A stretch of 43,819 bases of DNA from a virus. A model generated the notes under the pieces. The model searched no databases and was not told the DNA's origin. It saw only the letters and a program-made list of their open reading frames with translations. The translations under genes and the position numbers were made by a program. Numbering within the stretch: the stretch's first letter is position 1; the number at the start of each line of letters is the position of its first letter. Shown here piece after piece: positions 30,993 through 39,057 of this stretch. The stretch is from positions 1 through 43,819 of the IMG/VR virus record IMGVR_UViG_3300020156_000011; one strand, 5' to 3'.

Positions 30993-31466
30993 ATGCATCA
31001 ACTTCAATCGGACGACCCGGTCCGGGTCGACCTGTTCCCCGGCGCCTTCGCCATGATGGCGCCGATCACCTCGACGGACTTCCTGCGCGCCCGCCAGGCG
31101 ACGCGCGAGGTGCTGGCTGAGGCGGAGGAGGGCGATCCGGACACGGGGCTGAAGCTGCGCACCGCCCTGATCCGCAGCCTGGTGCAGGCGGGGATCCATT
31201 CCGTCGAAGGCGTCGCGGACGTGGATGGGACGGCCATCGAGGGCCGGCCGAGCGAGGAACAGGTGGATCGGTTGCTGGCCTGGTTCCCGGCCTATGAATC
31301 GTTCGAGCGCCTGTACGCCGGCCCCATCCTGGAGGCCGAAGCGGAAAAAAACGCCTTGTCGCCCTCGCGGAACACGAGTTCCGCCGGGGCGGCGACGACT
31401 ACTGCGAAGGCTGCCTCGCCCGAAAGCCCGGCGAAGCCCGATGCGGAGAATGTCCAGCCCGATTGA
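30993..31466 (+). CDS. Tail assembly chaperone (gpG-like), 157 aa
   Basis: Helical protein with FAMMAPITSTDFLRARQATR, TGLKLRTALIRSLVQAGIHS and LLAWFPAYESFERL. The last 35 residues in this frame are low-complexity Ser/Ala/Thr. It lies between tail tube and tape measure, where siphoviruses encode the chaperone that coats the tape measure. It contains A AAA AAC at 31346-31352, with a longer product made by -1 frameshifting (see the extended form). Confidence 0.82.
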   Translation: MHQLQSDDPVRVDLFPGAFAMMAPITSTDFLRARQATREVLAEAEEGDPDTGLKLRTALIRSLVQAGIHSVEGVADVDGTAIEGRPSEEQVDRLLAWFPAYESFERLYAGPILEAEAEKNALSPSRNTSSAGAATTTAKAASPESPAKPDAENVQPD

Positions 31467-31690
31467 ACGCGCCGCGCACCCGTGAGGGGGCGCTGGCTTG
31501 GGACGTGATCCAGGGCTGCCGGCGCCAGCTGCGCACCAGTCTGAACGGCCCGGTCGGGCTGGATTTCGGCGCCGTGATGGCGGTGGCGGCCGCGCGGGGC
31601 TGCGCCTCGGCCCTGCTGGCCGAAGCCCTGCCGGACGTCGAGCTGCACCTGCTGCTGTCGATCAGGGAAGCGGCCGAGGGGGGCGAATAG
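30993..31690 (+). CDS. Tail assembly chaperone, frameshifted long form (gpGT-like)
   Basis: Joined 30993-31352 with 31352-31690, giving about 232 residues. After the slip, the -1 frame encodes RLVALAEHEFRRGGDDYCEG then CLARKPGEARCGEC, a C-x2-C-x9-C-x2-C zinc knuckle, and continues into NAPRTREGALAWDVIQGCRR. Such an ordered metal site in one frame, against Ser/Ala/Thr filler in the other, argues the -1 frame is under selection. A TTG at 31463 could start the downstream part alone but is not needed. The long form should link chaperone to tail tube during assembly, as gpGT does. Confidence 0.82.
31346..31352 (+). promoter_or_regulatory. -1 ribosomal frameshift site A AAA AAC
   Basis: In the zero frame the ribosome reads GAA AAA AAC at this place. 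Slipping back one base re-pairs AAA with AAA and AAC with AAA, the classic X XXY YYZ form. The -1 frame is then open without a stop into the downstream coding region and on to 31690. A GC-rich stretch following could form a stimulatory structure. Confidence 0.85.
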
Positions 31691-31693
31691 GCC

Positions 31694-32386
31694 ATGCGCT
31701 ACCGGACCAGCTTCGACGGTCTGGAAGGGCTGGCGAAGGGTTTCGAGAAGGATCTGGCGCGGGCCGTGACGCACGGCGTGCGTCAGGCGACCGAGGCGTT
31801 GAAGGCGGATGTGCGGGAGGAGACGGCGGGCGCCTTCAGCCTGTCGCACCGCCTGCCGAAGGCATGGCGGTCCAGCGTTTTCCCGCGCAGCGGCGACAGC
31901 GTCGACGCGACCGGCTGGGTGGCGGTGCGCAATACGGCGGCGGACATCATCCAGTCGGCCATCACGGCGACGACGATCCGGGCCCGCAATGCGAAATGGC
32001 TGGCCATCCCGACGCGGGACGCCGGTCGGTTCGGCCTGAAGTCCGGCGCGGGCGGAATGGGCACGACCACCAATAGCCGGGGCGCGCGGGAAAGGATCAC
32101 GCCGGCGGGGTTCGAGCGGCGGACAGGAATGAAACTGCGGTTCGTTCCGGATGGCGGCCGCCGCGCCTTTCTGTTGGCGGATCGGGCCCAGCTGACGCGG
32201 GGGATCATCGCGCCGTATCGCGGCAAGGGCCGGGGGGCGCGGCTCTACGGCCCGAGCGGCCAGACCTTCGTCGCCTTCATCCTGGTGCGCAGCGTCCGGA
32301 CGAAGAAGCGGATGGATCTGGACGCCATCGCGGACCAGGCCGCCGGCGCGGCCGCCAATCTGATCGTGCAGAGCTGGAGAGACTGA
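31694..32386 (+). CDS. DUF6441-like tail protein, 230 aa
   Basis: MRYRTSFDGLEGLAKGFEKD at the N-terminus, RLPKAWRSSVFPRSGDSVDA in the middle and RKGRG/FILVRSVRTKKRMD-type segments match a family placed just before the tape measure in similar phages. Basic, soluble. One exact copy of the dispersed palindrome lies near its start, encoding THGVR. Role in tail assembly by context. Confidence 0.65.
   Translation: MRYRTSFDGLEGLAKGFEKDLARAVTHGVRQATEALKADVREETAGAFSLSHRLPKAWRSSVFPRSGDSVDATGWVAVRNTAADIIQSAITATTIRARNAKWLAIPTRDAGRFGLKSGAGGMGTTTNSRGARERITPAGFERRTGMKLRFVPDGGRRAFLLADRAQLTRGIIAPYRGKGRGARLYGPSGQTFVAFILVRSVRTKKRMDLDAIADQAAGAAANLIVQSWRD
31768..31784. repeat. Dispersed 17-bp palindrome, copy 8
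   Basis: GACGCACGGCGTGCGTC, exact, inside the DUF6441-like gene, encoding THGVR. Confidence 0.88.
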
Positions 32387-32387
32387 G

Positions 32388-35147
32388 ATGGCGGTGAAAC
32401 AGGTCGCCGTCCGTCTGAAGCCTGAGGGCGGCGCCGAGACGGTCTCCACCTTCAAACAGGTCGAGGAGGCCGGCGCGCGGGCCGGGAACGCGGCGGCGGC
32501 GGCCAGCGACAAGGCCACGGCGGCGGCCGCGAAACAGGAAGCCCAGTGGAAGCGCAACGCCGAGGCGTATCGCGCGGCCGCGAACGCGGCCGACGCCCAG
32601 GCCCGATTCAACACCGTGCTGGGGGTGGGGGCGGGCCAGTCCAGCGCGGCGGCGAGCGCCGAGGTGTTTGCGGCGCGCTTCGCCTCGAACGACAACGACG
32701 CCCGGCTGGCGGCGCAGATCCGGGCCCAGATTGACCCGCTGGCGGCGGCGCAGGACCGCTATAACCGCGAGCTGGCGGAGACCCAGCGGCTGCGCGCGGC
32801 GGGTCGTCTGACCGACGAACAGGCGATCCAGTACCAGAACCGCCTGCAGAAGGAGCTGGACCAAACGACGGCGGCGCTGAACCGCAACACCTCGGGCCTG
32901 ACTCGCCGCGAGATGGCCGGCCGGCTGAACGTGACGCGGCAGCTGGCCGACGTCGGCGTGACGGCGGCCATGGACATGAACCCGGCGATGATCGCGATCC
33001 AGCAGGGGCCGCAGCTGCTGGAGGCGCTGTCGGACAGTGGGTTCAAGGCGCGCGGCTCGATGCTGCTGCTGGGCGGAGCCTTCGGGGTCGTGGCCGGCGC
33101 GGCGGCGCTGGGCGCCAAGGCCATGTGGGACGCGGAACAGGCGGCGCTGGCGCTGGACCGGGCCGCAAGCGGCCTCGGGCGGGCGGCCGGGCTGTCGGCG
33201 GCCGAGCTGGAAGCGATGGCGGTCCAGGGGGCCGAGGCGGGCAAGATCCACGCCTCGGCGGCGCGCGAGATGGCGGCCGCCTGGGTCTCGACCGGGCGGA
33301 TCGGCGGGGAGGTGATCCCCGGCATGCTGGCGATGGTCAAGGACTACGCCGCCTTCACCGGACAGGACGCCAAGGAGGCGACGGAGTCGCTGGGCAAGGC
33401 CATGCTGGAGCCGGACAAGGCCGGACGGGCCATGTCGGACGCCTTCGGCCTGCTGAACACTGAGCAGGAAGCGGCGATCGAGAACGCCATCAAGCATGGC
33501 GACCAGCTGAAGGCGCAGAAGATCCTGCTGGAGGCTCTGACCGGCGCCGTGGACGGACACGCCGAGAAGGTCGGGCGTATCGAGACGGCTTGGGGCGGCG
33601 TCGCGGCCGCCGCGGCGGGCGCCTATGAGTGGATCAAGGACGCCCTGACCCTGACCGAGACCGAGCAGGTCGAGGCGCTGGAATCCCATCTGCGGTCGCT
33701 GGGCCGGGACCCGGCGGCCGCCCGGTTCGGCGCCGGCGGCATGGAGGGCGAGCTGGCCCTGATGCGGGTGCGCGGGGCGCTGGAAGGCTGGGCCGACGAG
33801 TCGCGGGCGGAGACCGCAGCGAAGAACCAGTCCGACGCTCTGGCGCGGCGCCGGGCGGAACGGAACCGGGCCCGGGGCGGGCGCAGCGGCGCGGGCGCGG
33901 CCGAGCGGGCGGCGCGGCAGGCGCTGCAGCGCGAGCGGGCCGAGGAGGACCGCGAGGCGCAGCTGGACCTCGAGGTGGCGCGGGCGGCGCAGGACGTCGA
34001 CCGGATCCGGGTGCTGGAAGAGGAGGCGGCGATCCGCACGCGGATCCGCCAGCTGGTCGACGCAGACGTGTCGGCCGAGGACGCCCGCTTCAAGGCGCTG
34101 CAGGAACAGGCCCGACTGAACGAGGCGCGGGCGGCGTCGACGGATCGCGAGGTCGGACTGTTGTTCGCGGCCCATTCGGTCGAGGTCGATCGCATCCTGG
34201 GCATGGAGCGGTTCAACGCCGAACAGGAGCGGACCGAGGATCTGGCCCGCCGGATCAAGGCCTATACCGACGCCGGCGCCTCGGCCGACGAGGCTGAGCT
34301 GGCGGCCAGCCGGGACCTGCTGCAGATCGAGGAGGCCCGGGCCGAGGTGATGGCGCGGCAGGCCGCCAGCGCCGCGCGGGAGCATGAGCTGACGCTGGCG
34401 CGGCTGGCCGGGCGGACCGGCGATGTGGACCGGCTGGATCGGGCGGCGCGGATCGAGGCGCGGGCGCGCGAGATCGAGGCGCGCGGCCGGAACGGCAAGC
34501 CGCTGAACCACGGCGAGGGCGAGGACCAGGCCGGCCGCGAAATCGCCCAGGAAGTCGCGGCCGAGGCCGAGGGGGTCCGTCGCGAATGGCTGCAGGGCTT
34601 CATCGCCGACATCCGCCAGGGCGGAATCCGGGAGGCGCTGGCGGATCAGTTCGAGTCGGCGGTCGACCGGATGATCAACCGGCTGATCGACAGCCTGTTC
34701 GACGTCGATTTCGGCGGCCTGATGGGTGGCGGCGGCAAGAAGGGCGGCGGCGGGCTGGGGGGATTCCTGTCCTCGGCGGCCGATCTGCTGTTTGGCGGGA
34801 TCGGGCGGAACGCCAACGGCACGGACCACTGGCGCGGCGGCCTGACGTGGCTGGGCGAGGAAGGCCCGGAGCTGGCCTGGCTGCCGCGCGGGTCGAAGGT
34901 GGCGAGCCACCCGCGGTCGATGCAGATGCTGGCGTCGGCCTCGGGCGGCGGGGGTCCCACCGTGCACCACCACTACTATCAGCTGGACGGGGCCACGATC
35001 GGCTCGGACGAGCTGTGGCGGCGTATCGAACGGGGCGACCGGTTCGCGGCCGCCGCCGGCGCCCGGAACGGCGCCCAGGCGGCGGTGGGCATCGTGCACG
35101 CCTCGGCGTCGGAGGTGCAGCGCGGCGAGCGCATGCTGAAGGACTAG
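32388..35147 (+). CDS. Tail tape measure protein
   Basis: 919 residues. The long coiled-coil N-terminus (residues 1-170, Ala/Glu/Lys-rich) and the lambda-type TMP block (NPAMIAIQQGPQLLEALSDS near 198-217, hydrophobic LLLGGAFGVVAGAAALGAKA after it) are clear. A very charged helical middle (about 480-720) and a Gly/Ser-rich end (GGGKKGGGGLGGFLSS) with LGEEGPELAWLPRGSKV complete it. Its length sets tail length; it is ejected ahead of DNA and helps open the host membrane. At about 0.15 nm per residue the tail would be roughly 140 nm. Confidence 0.93.
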   Translation: MAVKQVAVRLKPEGGAETVSTFKQVEEAGARAGNAAAAASDKATAAAAKQEAQWKRNAEAYRAAANAADAQARFNTVLGVGAGQSSAAASAEVFAARFASNDNDARLAAQIRAQIDPLAAAQDRYNRELAETQRLRAAGRLTDEQAIQYQNRLQKELDQTTAALNRNTSGLTRREMAGRLNVTRQLADVGVTAAMDMNPAMIAIQQGPQLLEALSDSGFKARGSMLLLGGAFGVVAGAAALGAKAMWDAEQAALALDRAASGLGRAAGLSAAELEAMAVQGAEAGKIHASAAREMAAAWVSTGRIGGEVIPGMLAMVKDYAAFTGQDAKEATESLGKAMLEPDKAGRAMSDAFGLLNTEQEAAIENAIKHGDQLKAQKILLEALTGAVDGHAEKVGRIETAWGGVAAAAAGAYEWIKDALTLTETEQVEALESHLRSLGRDPAAARFGAGGMEGELALMRVRGALEGWADESRAETAAKNQSDALARRRAERNRARGGRSGAGAAERAARQALQRERAEEDREAQLDLEVARAAQDVDRIRVLEEEAAIRTRIRQLVDADVSAEDARFKALQEQARLNEARAASTDREVGLLFAAHSVEVDRILGMERFNAEQERTEDLARRIKAYTDAGASADEAELAASRDLLQIEEARAEVMARQAASAAREHELTLARLAGRTGDVDRLDRAARIEARAREIEARGRNGKPLNHGEGEDQAGREIAQEVAAEAEGVRREWLQGFIADIRQGGIREALADQFESAVDRMINRLIDSLFDVDFGGLMGGGGKKGGGGLGGFLSSAADLLFGGIGRNANGTDHWRGGLTWLGEEGPELAWLPRGSKVASHPRSMQMLASASGGGGPTVHHHYYQLDGATIGSDELWRRIERGDRFAAAAGARNGAQAAVGIVHASASEVQRGERMLKD

Positions 35148-35161
35148 GGCGGGAGACGAAG

Positions 35162-35845
35162 ATGGTCGATCGCCTGCCGCTGGACCGGCCCTTCCGCCCC
35201 GCCAAGCTGCGCTGGCGGCTGGTCGACGCCCGGATCGAGGGCCCCGACAGTTTCGGCCTGCCGCCGGACATGGTGACGACCGACGGCGGCGGCTGGTGGA
35301 CGGCCGAGTTCGGCGAGGCGCCGGCGATGACGCCGGACGAACACATGACCCTGCGGGCCGCGGCGCTCCAGCTGCGGGGCGGTCGGCGCATCGACGTGCC
35401 CTTCCTGGAGCAGCGACCGACGGGCGGTCTGGTCACGGCGGCCCCGGCGGGGGACGAGCTGTCGTTCGACGACGGGGTCTTCATCGCTCCCGGTCTGGTG
35501 ACCGCCGAGGTGGAATCGACGGTCGGGCTGCGGGCCGATGAGATGCGGATCCGCGTCACCTCAGGCGCGCCTCTGATCGGCGGCGATGTCTTCAGTCTGT
35601 GGCGCGGCCCGGAACTGGGCTCGGAACTGCACGCCCTGGGCGCGGTGACGGCGTTGGGCGATGACGTCTGGGCGGTCGAGATCGGCCCGCAGATGCGTCA
35701 GGCCTATGCCCCGGGAACGGAGATCAATTTCAACGATCCGCACTGCGCGATGCGGCTGGTCGATCCGGACGGGGGGCTGTGGCCCGAATTCGATCGGGGC
35801 TGGAATCCCCGCGCGCGCCTGCGGTTCGATGAGGCGGTGCGGTGA
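35162..35845 (+). CDS. Distal tail-type protein, 227 aa
   Basis: ATG 35162 with GGGAGACGAAG. MVDRLPLDRPFRPAKLRWRL begins a beta-rich protein, with GGGWWTAEFGEAPAMTPDEH, GGDVFSLWRGPELGSELHAL and WDPRARLRFDEAVR-like end. It lies between tape measure and the DUF2163 gene, where the distal tail ring protein is usually found. Assignment by position; no named motif. Confidence 0.55.
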   Translation: MVDRLPLDRPFRPAKLRWRLVDARIEGPDSFGLPPDMVTTDGGGWWTAEFGEAPAMTPDEHMTLRAAALQLRGGRRIDVPFLEQRPTGGLVTAAPAGDELSFDDGVFIAPGLVTAEVESTVGLRADEMRIRVTSGAPLIGGDVFSLWRGPELGSELHALGAVTALGDDVWAVEIGPQMRQAYAPGTEINFNDPHCAMRLVDPDGGLWPEFDRGWNPRARLRFDEAVR

Positions 35846-36435
35846 ACGAGACGGAACTGCGCCTGCTGCGCGCGACCCGGACCAATCTGGCCTTTTTCTT
35901 TCGGGCCGAGCTGCCGTCCGGCACGATCCGGCTGTACGCCGGCGCGGGGGATTTCCCGCTCGACGCGGATGCCGTCGAGACGGAGGGCGGGATCTATGAG
36001 TCGGCCGGCCGCTGGGCCGGCGGCTTGCCGGACGTGGATCATCTGATCAACGGCCAGGCGCAGGGGCTGACGCTGCAGCTGTCGGGCGTCGATGTGGAGA
36101 CAGCGCGGACCTATATCCGCGAGCGCAGCGAGATCGTGGGCGCTCCCGGGGCGTTCGGCTGGGCGGTGCTGGACGAGCGCTATCGGATGGCGGGCCCGGT
36201 GCGCTGGTCGCTGCGGGGCAAGCTGAGCCAGCCGAGGATCGGCCGTCAGCGGTCCGGCGAGTCGACGTGGACGCGGATCCTGTCGGTGACCCTGATATCG
36301 GGCGCCTACGCCCGCCGGCGGGGCGAACACGCCTATTTCACCAAGGCCGACCAGAGACGGTCGCACCCCACGGACGCGGCCTGCGACCGGGTAGGGCTGT
36401 ATAGCGCCGAGACGACCCGGAAATGGCCGAACTGA
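35842..36435 (+). CDS. DUF2163-like tail tip protein, 197 aa
   Basis: GTG 35842 overlaps the upstream stop (GTGA). LAFFFRAELPSGTIRLYAGA, LTLQLSGVDVETARTYIRER and the closing YFTKADQRRSHPTDAACDRV resemble the DUF2163/BR0599 family of tail tip hub proteins also seen in gene transfer agents. Probably part of the ring joining tape measure to the tip. Overlaps the next gene by 13 bases. Confidence 0.7.
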   Translation: MNETELRLLRATRTNLAFFFRAELPSGTIRLYAGAGDFPLDADAVETEGGIYESAGRWAGGLPDVDHLINGQAQGLTLQLSGVDVETARTYIRERSEIVGAPGAFGWAVLDERYRMAGPVRWSLRGKLSQPRIGRQRSGESTWTRILSVTLISGAYARRRGEHAYFTKADQRRSHPTDAACDRVGLYSAETTRKWPN

Positions 36436-36872
36436 CCGGGCGGTTGAGCGGGGCGCCGGCCCTGTCCGCCTGGCTGCGGGCCGAGGCGCGGCGGCCTCTG
36501 ATATGGGGTCGCAGCGACTGCCTGCTGACGCCGGCGAACTGGCTGATGTCGCTGGGGCTGCCGGACCCGGCGGCGCCCTGGCGGGAAAGCTACGCCGACG
36601 CCGAAGCGGCCGGCCTCGTGCTGGGGGCCCACGGCGGGGTCGTCGCGCTGATGACCACGGCGCTTGCGCCGCTGGCGGCGCACGGCGTGCGTCGGGCCCG
36701 TGTCCCGCGGCCGGGGTCGATCGGAGCGGTGACGGTGCTGGGGCCGGATGGTCCGGCCACGGTGGGCGGGGTGTGGACCGGCCGCCGTTGGGCCGCGCGG
36801 GCCGAACGGGGGATGTGGATGGGCCGGGCCGAGGCGCTGGCGGTGTGGCGGGTTCCCGCCGGGGAGGCTTGA
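36423..36872 (+). CDS. DUF6950-like tail protein (NlpC/P60-related place), 149 aa
   Basis: LIWGRSDCLLTPANWLMSLG matches the WGxxDC start of DUF6950, with Cys in the place of the NlpC/P60 nucleophile. GSIGAVTVLGPDGPATVGGV forms the later strand pair; the usual His and polar third residue are less clear. It may cut or bind peptidoglycan at the tail tip during entry. One dispersed palindrome copy lies inside. Followed directly by the tip protein gene. Confidence 0.7.
   Translation: MAELTGRLSGAPALSAWLRAEARRPLIWGRSDCLLTPANWLMSLGLPDPAAPWRESYADAEAAGLVLGAHGGVVALMTTALAPLAAHGVRRARVPRPGSIGAVTVLGPDGPATVGGVWTGRRWAARAERGMWMGRAEALAVWRVPAGEA
36677..36693. repeat. Dispersed palindrome, copy 9
   Basis: GGCGCACGGCGTGCGTC; 15-bp perfect centre, inside the DUF6950-like gene, encoding AHGVR. 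Confidence 0.82.
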
Positions 36873-39026
36873 ATGGTCGCCACCGTCGCCACATGGGTCG
36901 CCGGCAAGGCGACGGCGCTGGTGGCCGGCGCCACGGGCAGCCTGGCCGTGGCCCAGACAGTGTATGCGGCCGCCTATTTCGGGACCCAGCTGGCCATCAC
37001 GGCGGGTCTGTCGCTGGCGGCCCAGCGCCTGGCCCAGGCGTCGACCCCCGATATCGAGACGGCCAAGGCCAGCCTGAAACAGACGATTCCGCCGCGGATC
37101 CACGGCTATGGCTATCGGCGGCTGGGCGGCAGCTTTCTGCTGTGGGAGGCGAAGAACAACTACGCCTATGACGTCGTGGCGGTGCATCACGGCCGCATCG
37201 CTTCGGTCGATGAAATCTGGCTGCACGACAAGAAGCTGAATTTCGTCGGCGGCGGGGTGGGCGGCTGGGTGGCCAAGTCGGCGGAATACGGCGGCGGCGA
37301 CAGCGATCTGATCCATGTCGAGTACCGGCTGGGGGCGGCGACCGAGACGCCGTACGGCGCCATCGTCTCGGCCCTGTCGAGCGGCGGGACCTGGACCTCG
37401 GCCTGCCGGGGCGACGGCATCGCCACCCTGGGGGCCGACTACCATCACGCCAAGAAGGAGAACCTGCTAAAGGATTTCCCCAACGGGGGGCTGCTGCAGT
37501 GGAGCATGGTCGGCTGGCTGTCGCCGGTCTGGGATCCGCGGGATCCGGGCCAGTCGCGGACCGACCCGTCGACCTGGACCGCGACCGGCAATCTGGCGCG
37601 TCAGATCCTCGACTTCTGCTGGAACGCGCCCGGCGGGATGCGGATGGACTATGAGGCCGAGATCGAGCCGCTGCTGGCCGGCTGGATCGAGGAAATGGAC
37701 ATCTGTGACGAGGCCATCCCGCTGAAGGACGGAGGAACCGAGCCGCGCTATCACGGGGGCGGATTTCACGCCCTGGCGGCGGACCCGCAGGACTTCCTCG
37801 ACAAGATGCTGGCGGCCTGCGACGGGCGGCTGTGTCGGGACGAGTTCGGGGTGTGGCGGCTGTGGGTCGGCAAGGTGCGGATCCCGACCGTCTATCTGAC
37901 CGATGAGGATATCGCCGACTACGACATCCAGGGCGACGCCTCGGCCTTCGACGTCGTCAACGAGATTGCGCCGACGTTCGTCAGCGCCGCGCATGGCTGG
38001 ACCATGGTCGAGGCCACGCCGTGGCGGGTGACCGAGGATGTTACGGCGCGCGGTCAGCCGTTTTCGACGCCGATGCCGCTGGACTGCGTCGACAGCGCCA
38101 GCCACGCGCGCCGCCTGGCCAAGCGCGAGGCGCTGCGCCAGCTGGCCGAGACGCGCGGGACGCTGGTGGGCCGGCTGAGCGCCGCGCGGGCCATGGGGCA
38201 GCGCTGGATCGGGCTGGATCTGGCCGACCTGGGCTATGAGGCGGCCGTGGTCGAGATTCAGAAGGGGGCGAGGACATCGTTCGCCCGTTCGGCGGTGGAT
38301 CTGCCGTTCAGCCTGGTCGATTTCGCCGTCGACGACTGGGATCCGGACACCGAAGAGGACGGCAGCGGCACCGCGCCGCCCCGGCCGGGCGCGGGCGAGC
38401 TGGCGGTCCCGGGCATCGCCTCGGCGGCCCCGTTCTGGGGCGCGCTGGCGGGCGGCTACGGCGCCCGGCTGCGGATCCAGGCGACGGGCCCGGCGCGGGA
38501 CGATCTGACCTGGCTGGCGCGTTGGCGGGTGACCGGTGGCGACAGCTGGAACACGGGGCAATATCCGGACATCGACCCGGGCGCCGACATCATCATGGAG
38601 ACCGCCTTCGTCCCGACCGAAACGCTGGTCGAATGCCAGGTCGCCTATGTCACCGGCGGCGGGGTGCAGAGCGCCTGGGGGCCGGCGGTTCCGGTCGAGG
38701 TGAACACCTCAACCGCCAGCCTGGCGCCGGATCGGCCCTCGAGCCTGGACGCCTACATCAACGACGACACCATCCCGGACGCCGTCGTGCTGTGTTCCGC
38801 GCCGACCAGCGCCAATGTGGTGGACATCGTCTTCTACAAGGGCGGCGCGACCGACGATTTCGACGATGCGATCGCCCTCGCCCCCGTGGCGGCCACGCCG
38901 GGCGCCCTGATCCAGGTGGAGGTCACCAATCCGCCCGGCGGCGTCTATCGCTTCTGGGCGGTGGCCCGCAACGGCGCGGGGACCCCCTCGGCCCCGGCCG
39001 GCCCGGTCGAAGTCACCGTTCCCTGA
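36873..39026 (+). CDS. Tail tip / host-specificity protein (J-like)
   Basis: 717 residues. A short hydrophobic N-terminal stretch (TALVAGATGSLAVAQTVYAA), then the tip core: ASLKQTIPPRIHGYGYRRLG, DEIWLHDKKLNFVGGG and DEDIADYDIQGDASAFDVVN. The C-terminal 250 residues look like fibronectin-type beta modules (WRVTGGDSWNTGQYPDIDPG, RFWAVARNGAGTPSAPAGPV). It sits at the end of the tail and should bind the host surface or hold the fibre. Confidence 0.83.
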   Translation: MVATVATWVAGKATALVAGATGSLAVAQTVYAAAYFGTQLAITAGLSLAAQRLAQASTPDIETAKASLKQTIPPRIHGYGYRRLGGSFLLWEAKNNYAYDVVAVHHGRIASVDEIWLHDKKLNFVGGGVGGWVAKSAEYGGGDSDLIHVEYRLGAATETPYGAIVSALSSGGTWTSACRGDGIATLGADYHHAKKENLLKDFPNGGLLQWSMVGWLSPVWDPRDPGQSRTDPSTWTATGNLARQILDFCWNAPGGMRMDYEAEIEPLLAGWIEEMDICDEAIPLKDGGTEPRYHGGGFHALAADPQDFLDKMLAACDGRLCRDEFGVWRLWVGKVRIPTVYLTDEDIADYDIQGDASAFDVVNEIAPTFVSAAHGWTMVEATPWRVTEDVTARGQPFSTPMPLDCVDSASHARRLAKREALRQLAETRGTLVGRLSAARAMGQRWIGLDLADLGYEAAVVEIQKGARTSFARSAVDLPFSLVDFAVDDWDPDTEEDGSGTAPPRPGAGELAVPGIASAAPFWGALAGGYGARLRIQATGPARDDLTWLARWRVTGGDSWNTGQYPDIDPGADIIMETAFVPTETLVECQVAYVTGGGVQSAWGPAVPVEVNTSTASLAPDRPSSLDAYINDDTIPDAVVLCSAPTSANVVDIVFYKGGATDDFDDAIALAPVAATPGALIQVEVTNPPGGVYRFWAVARNGAGTPSAPAGPVEVTVP

Positions 39027-39057
39027 TCCGACCTCACGACCTGAAATGGAGGGCTTC

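Noticed and set aside
31463-31690. Separate gene from TTG 31463 overlapping the chaperone stop
   Set aside because: Possible, but the -1 frame is already open from the slippery site and encodes a zinc knuckle just before it, so a frameshift product explains the region better.
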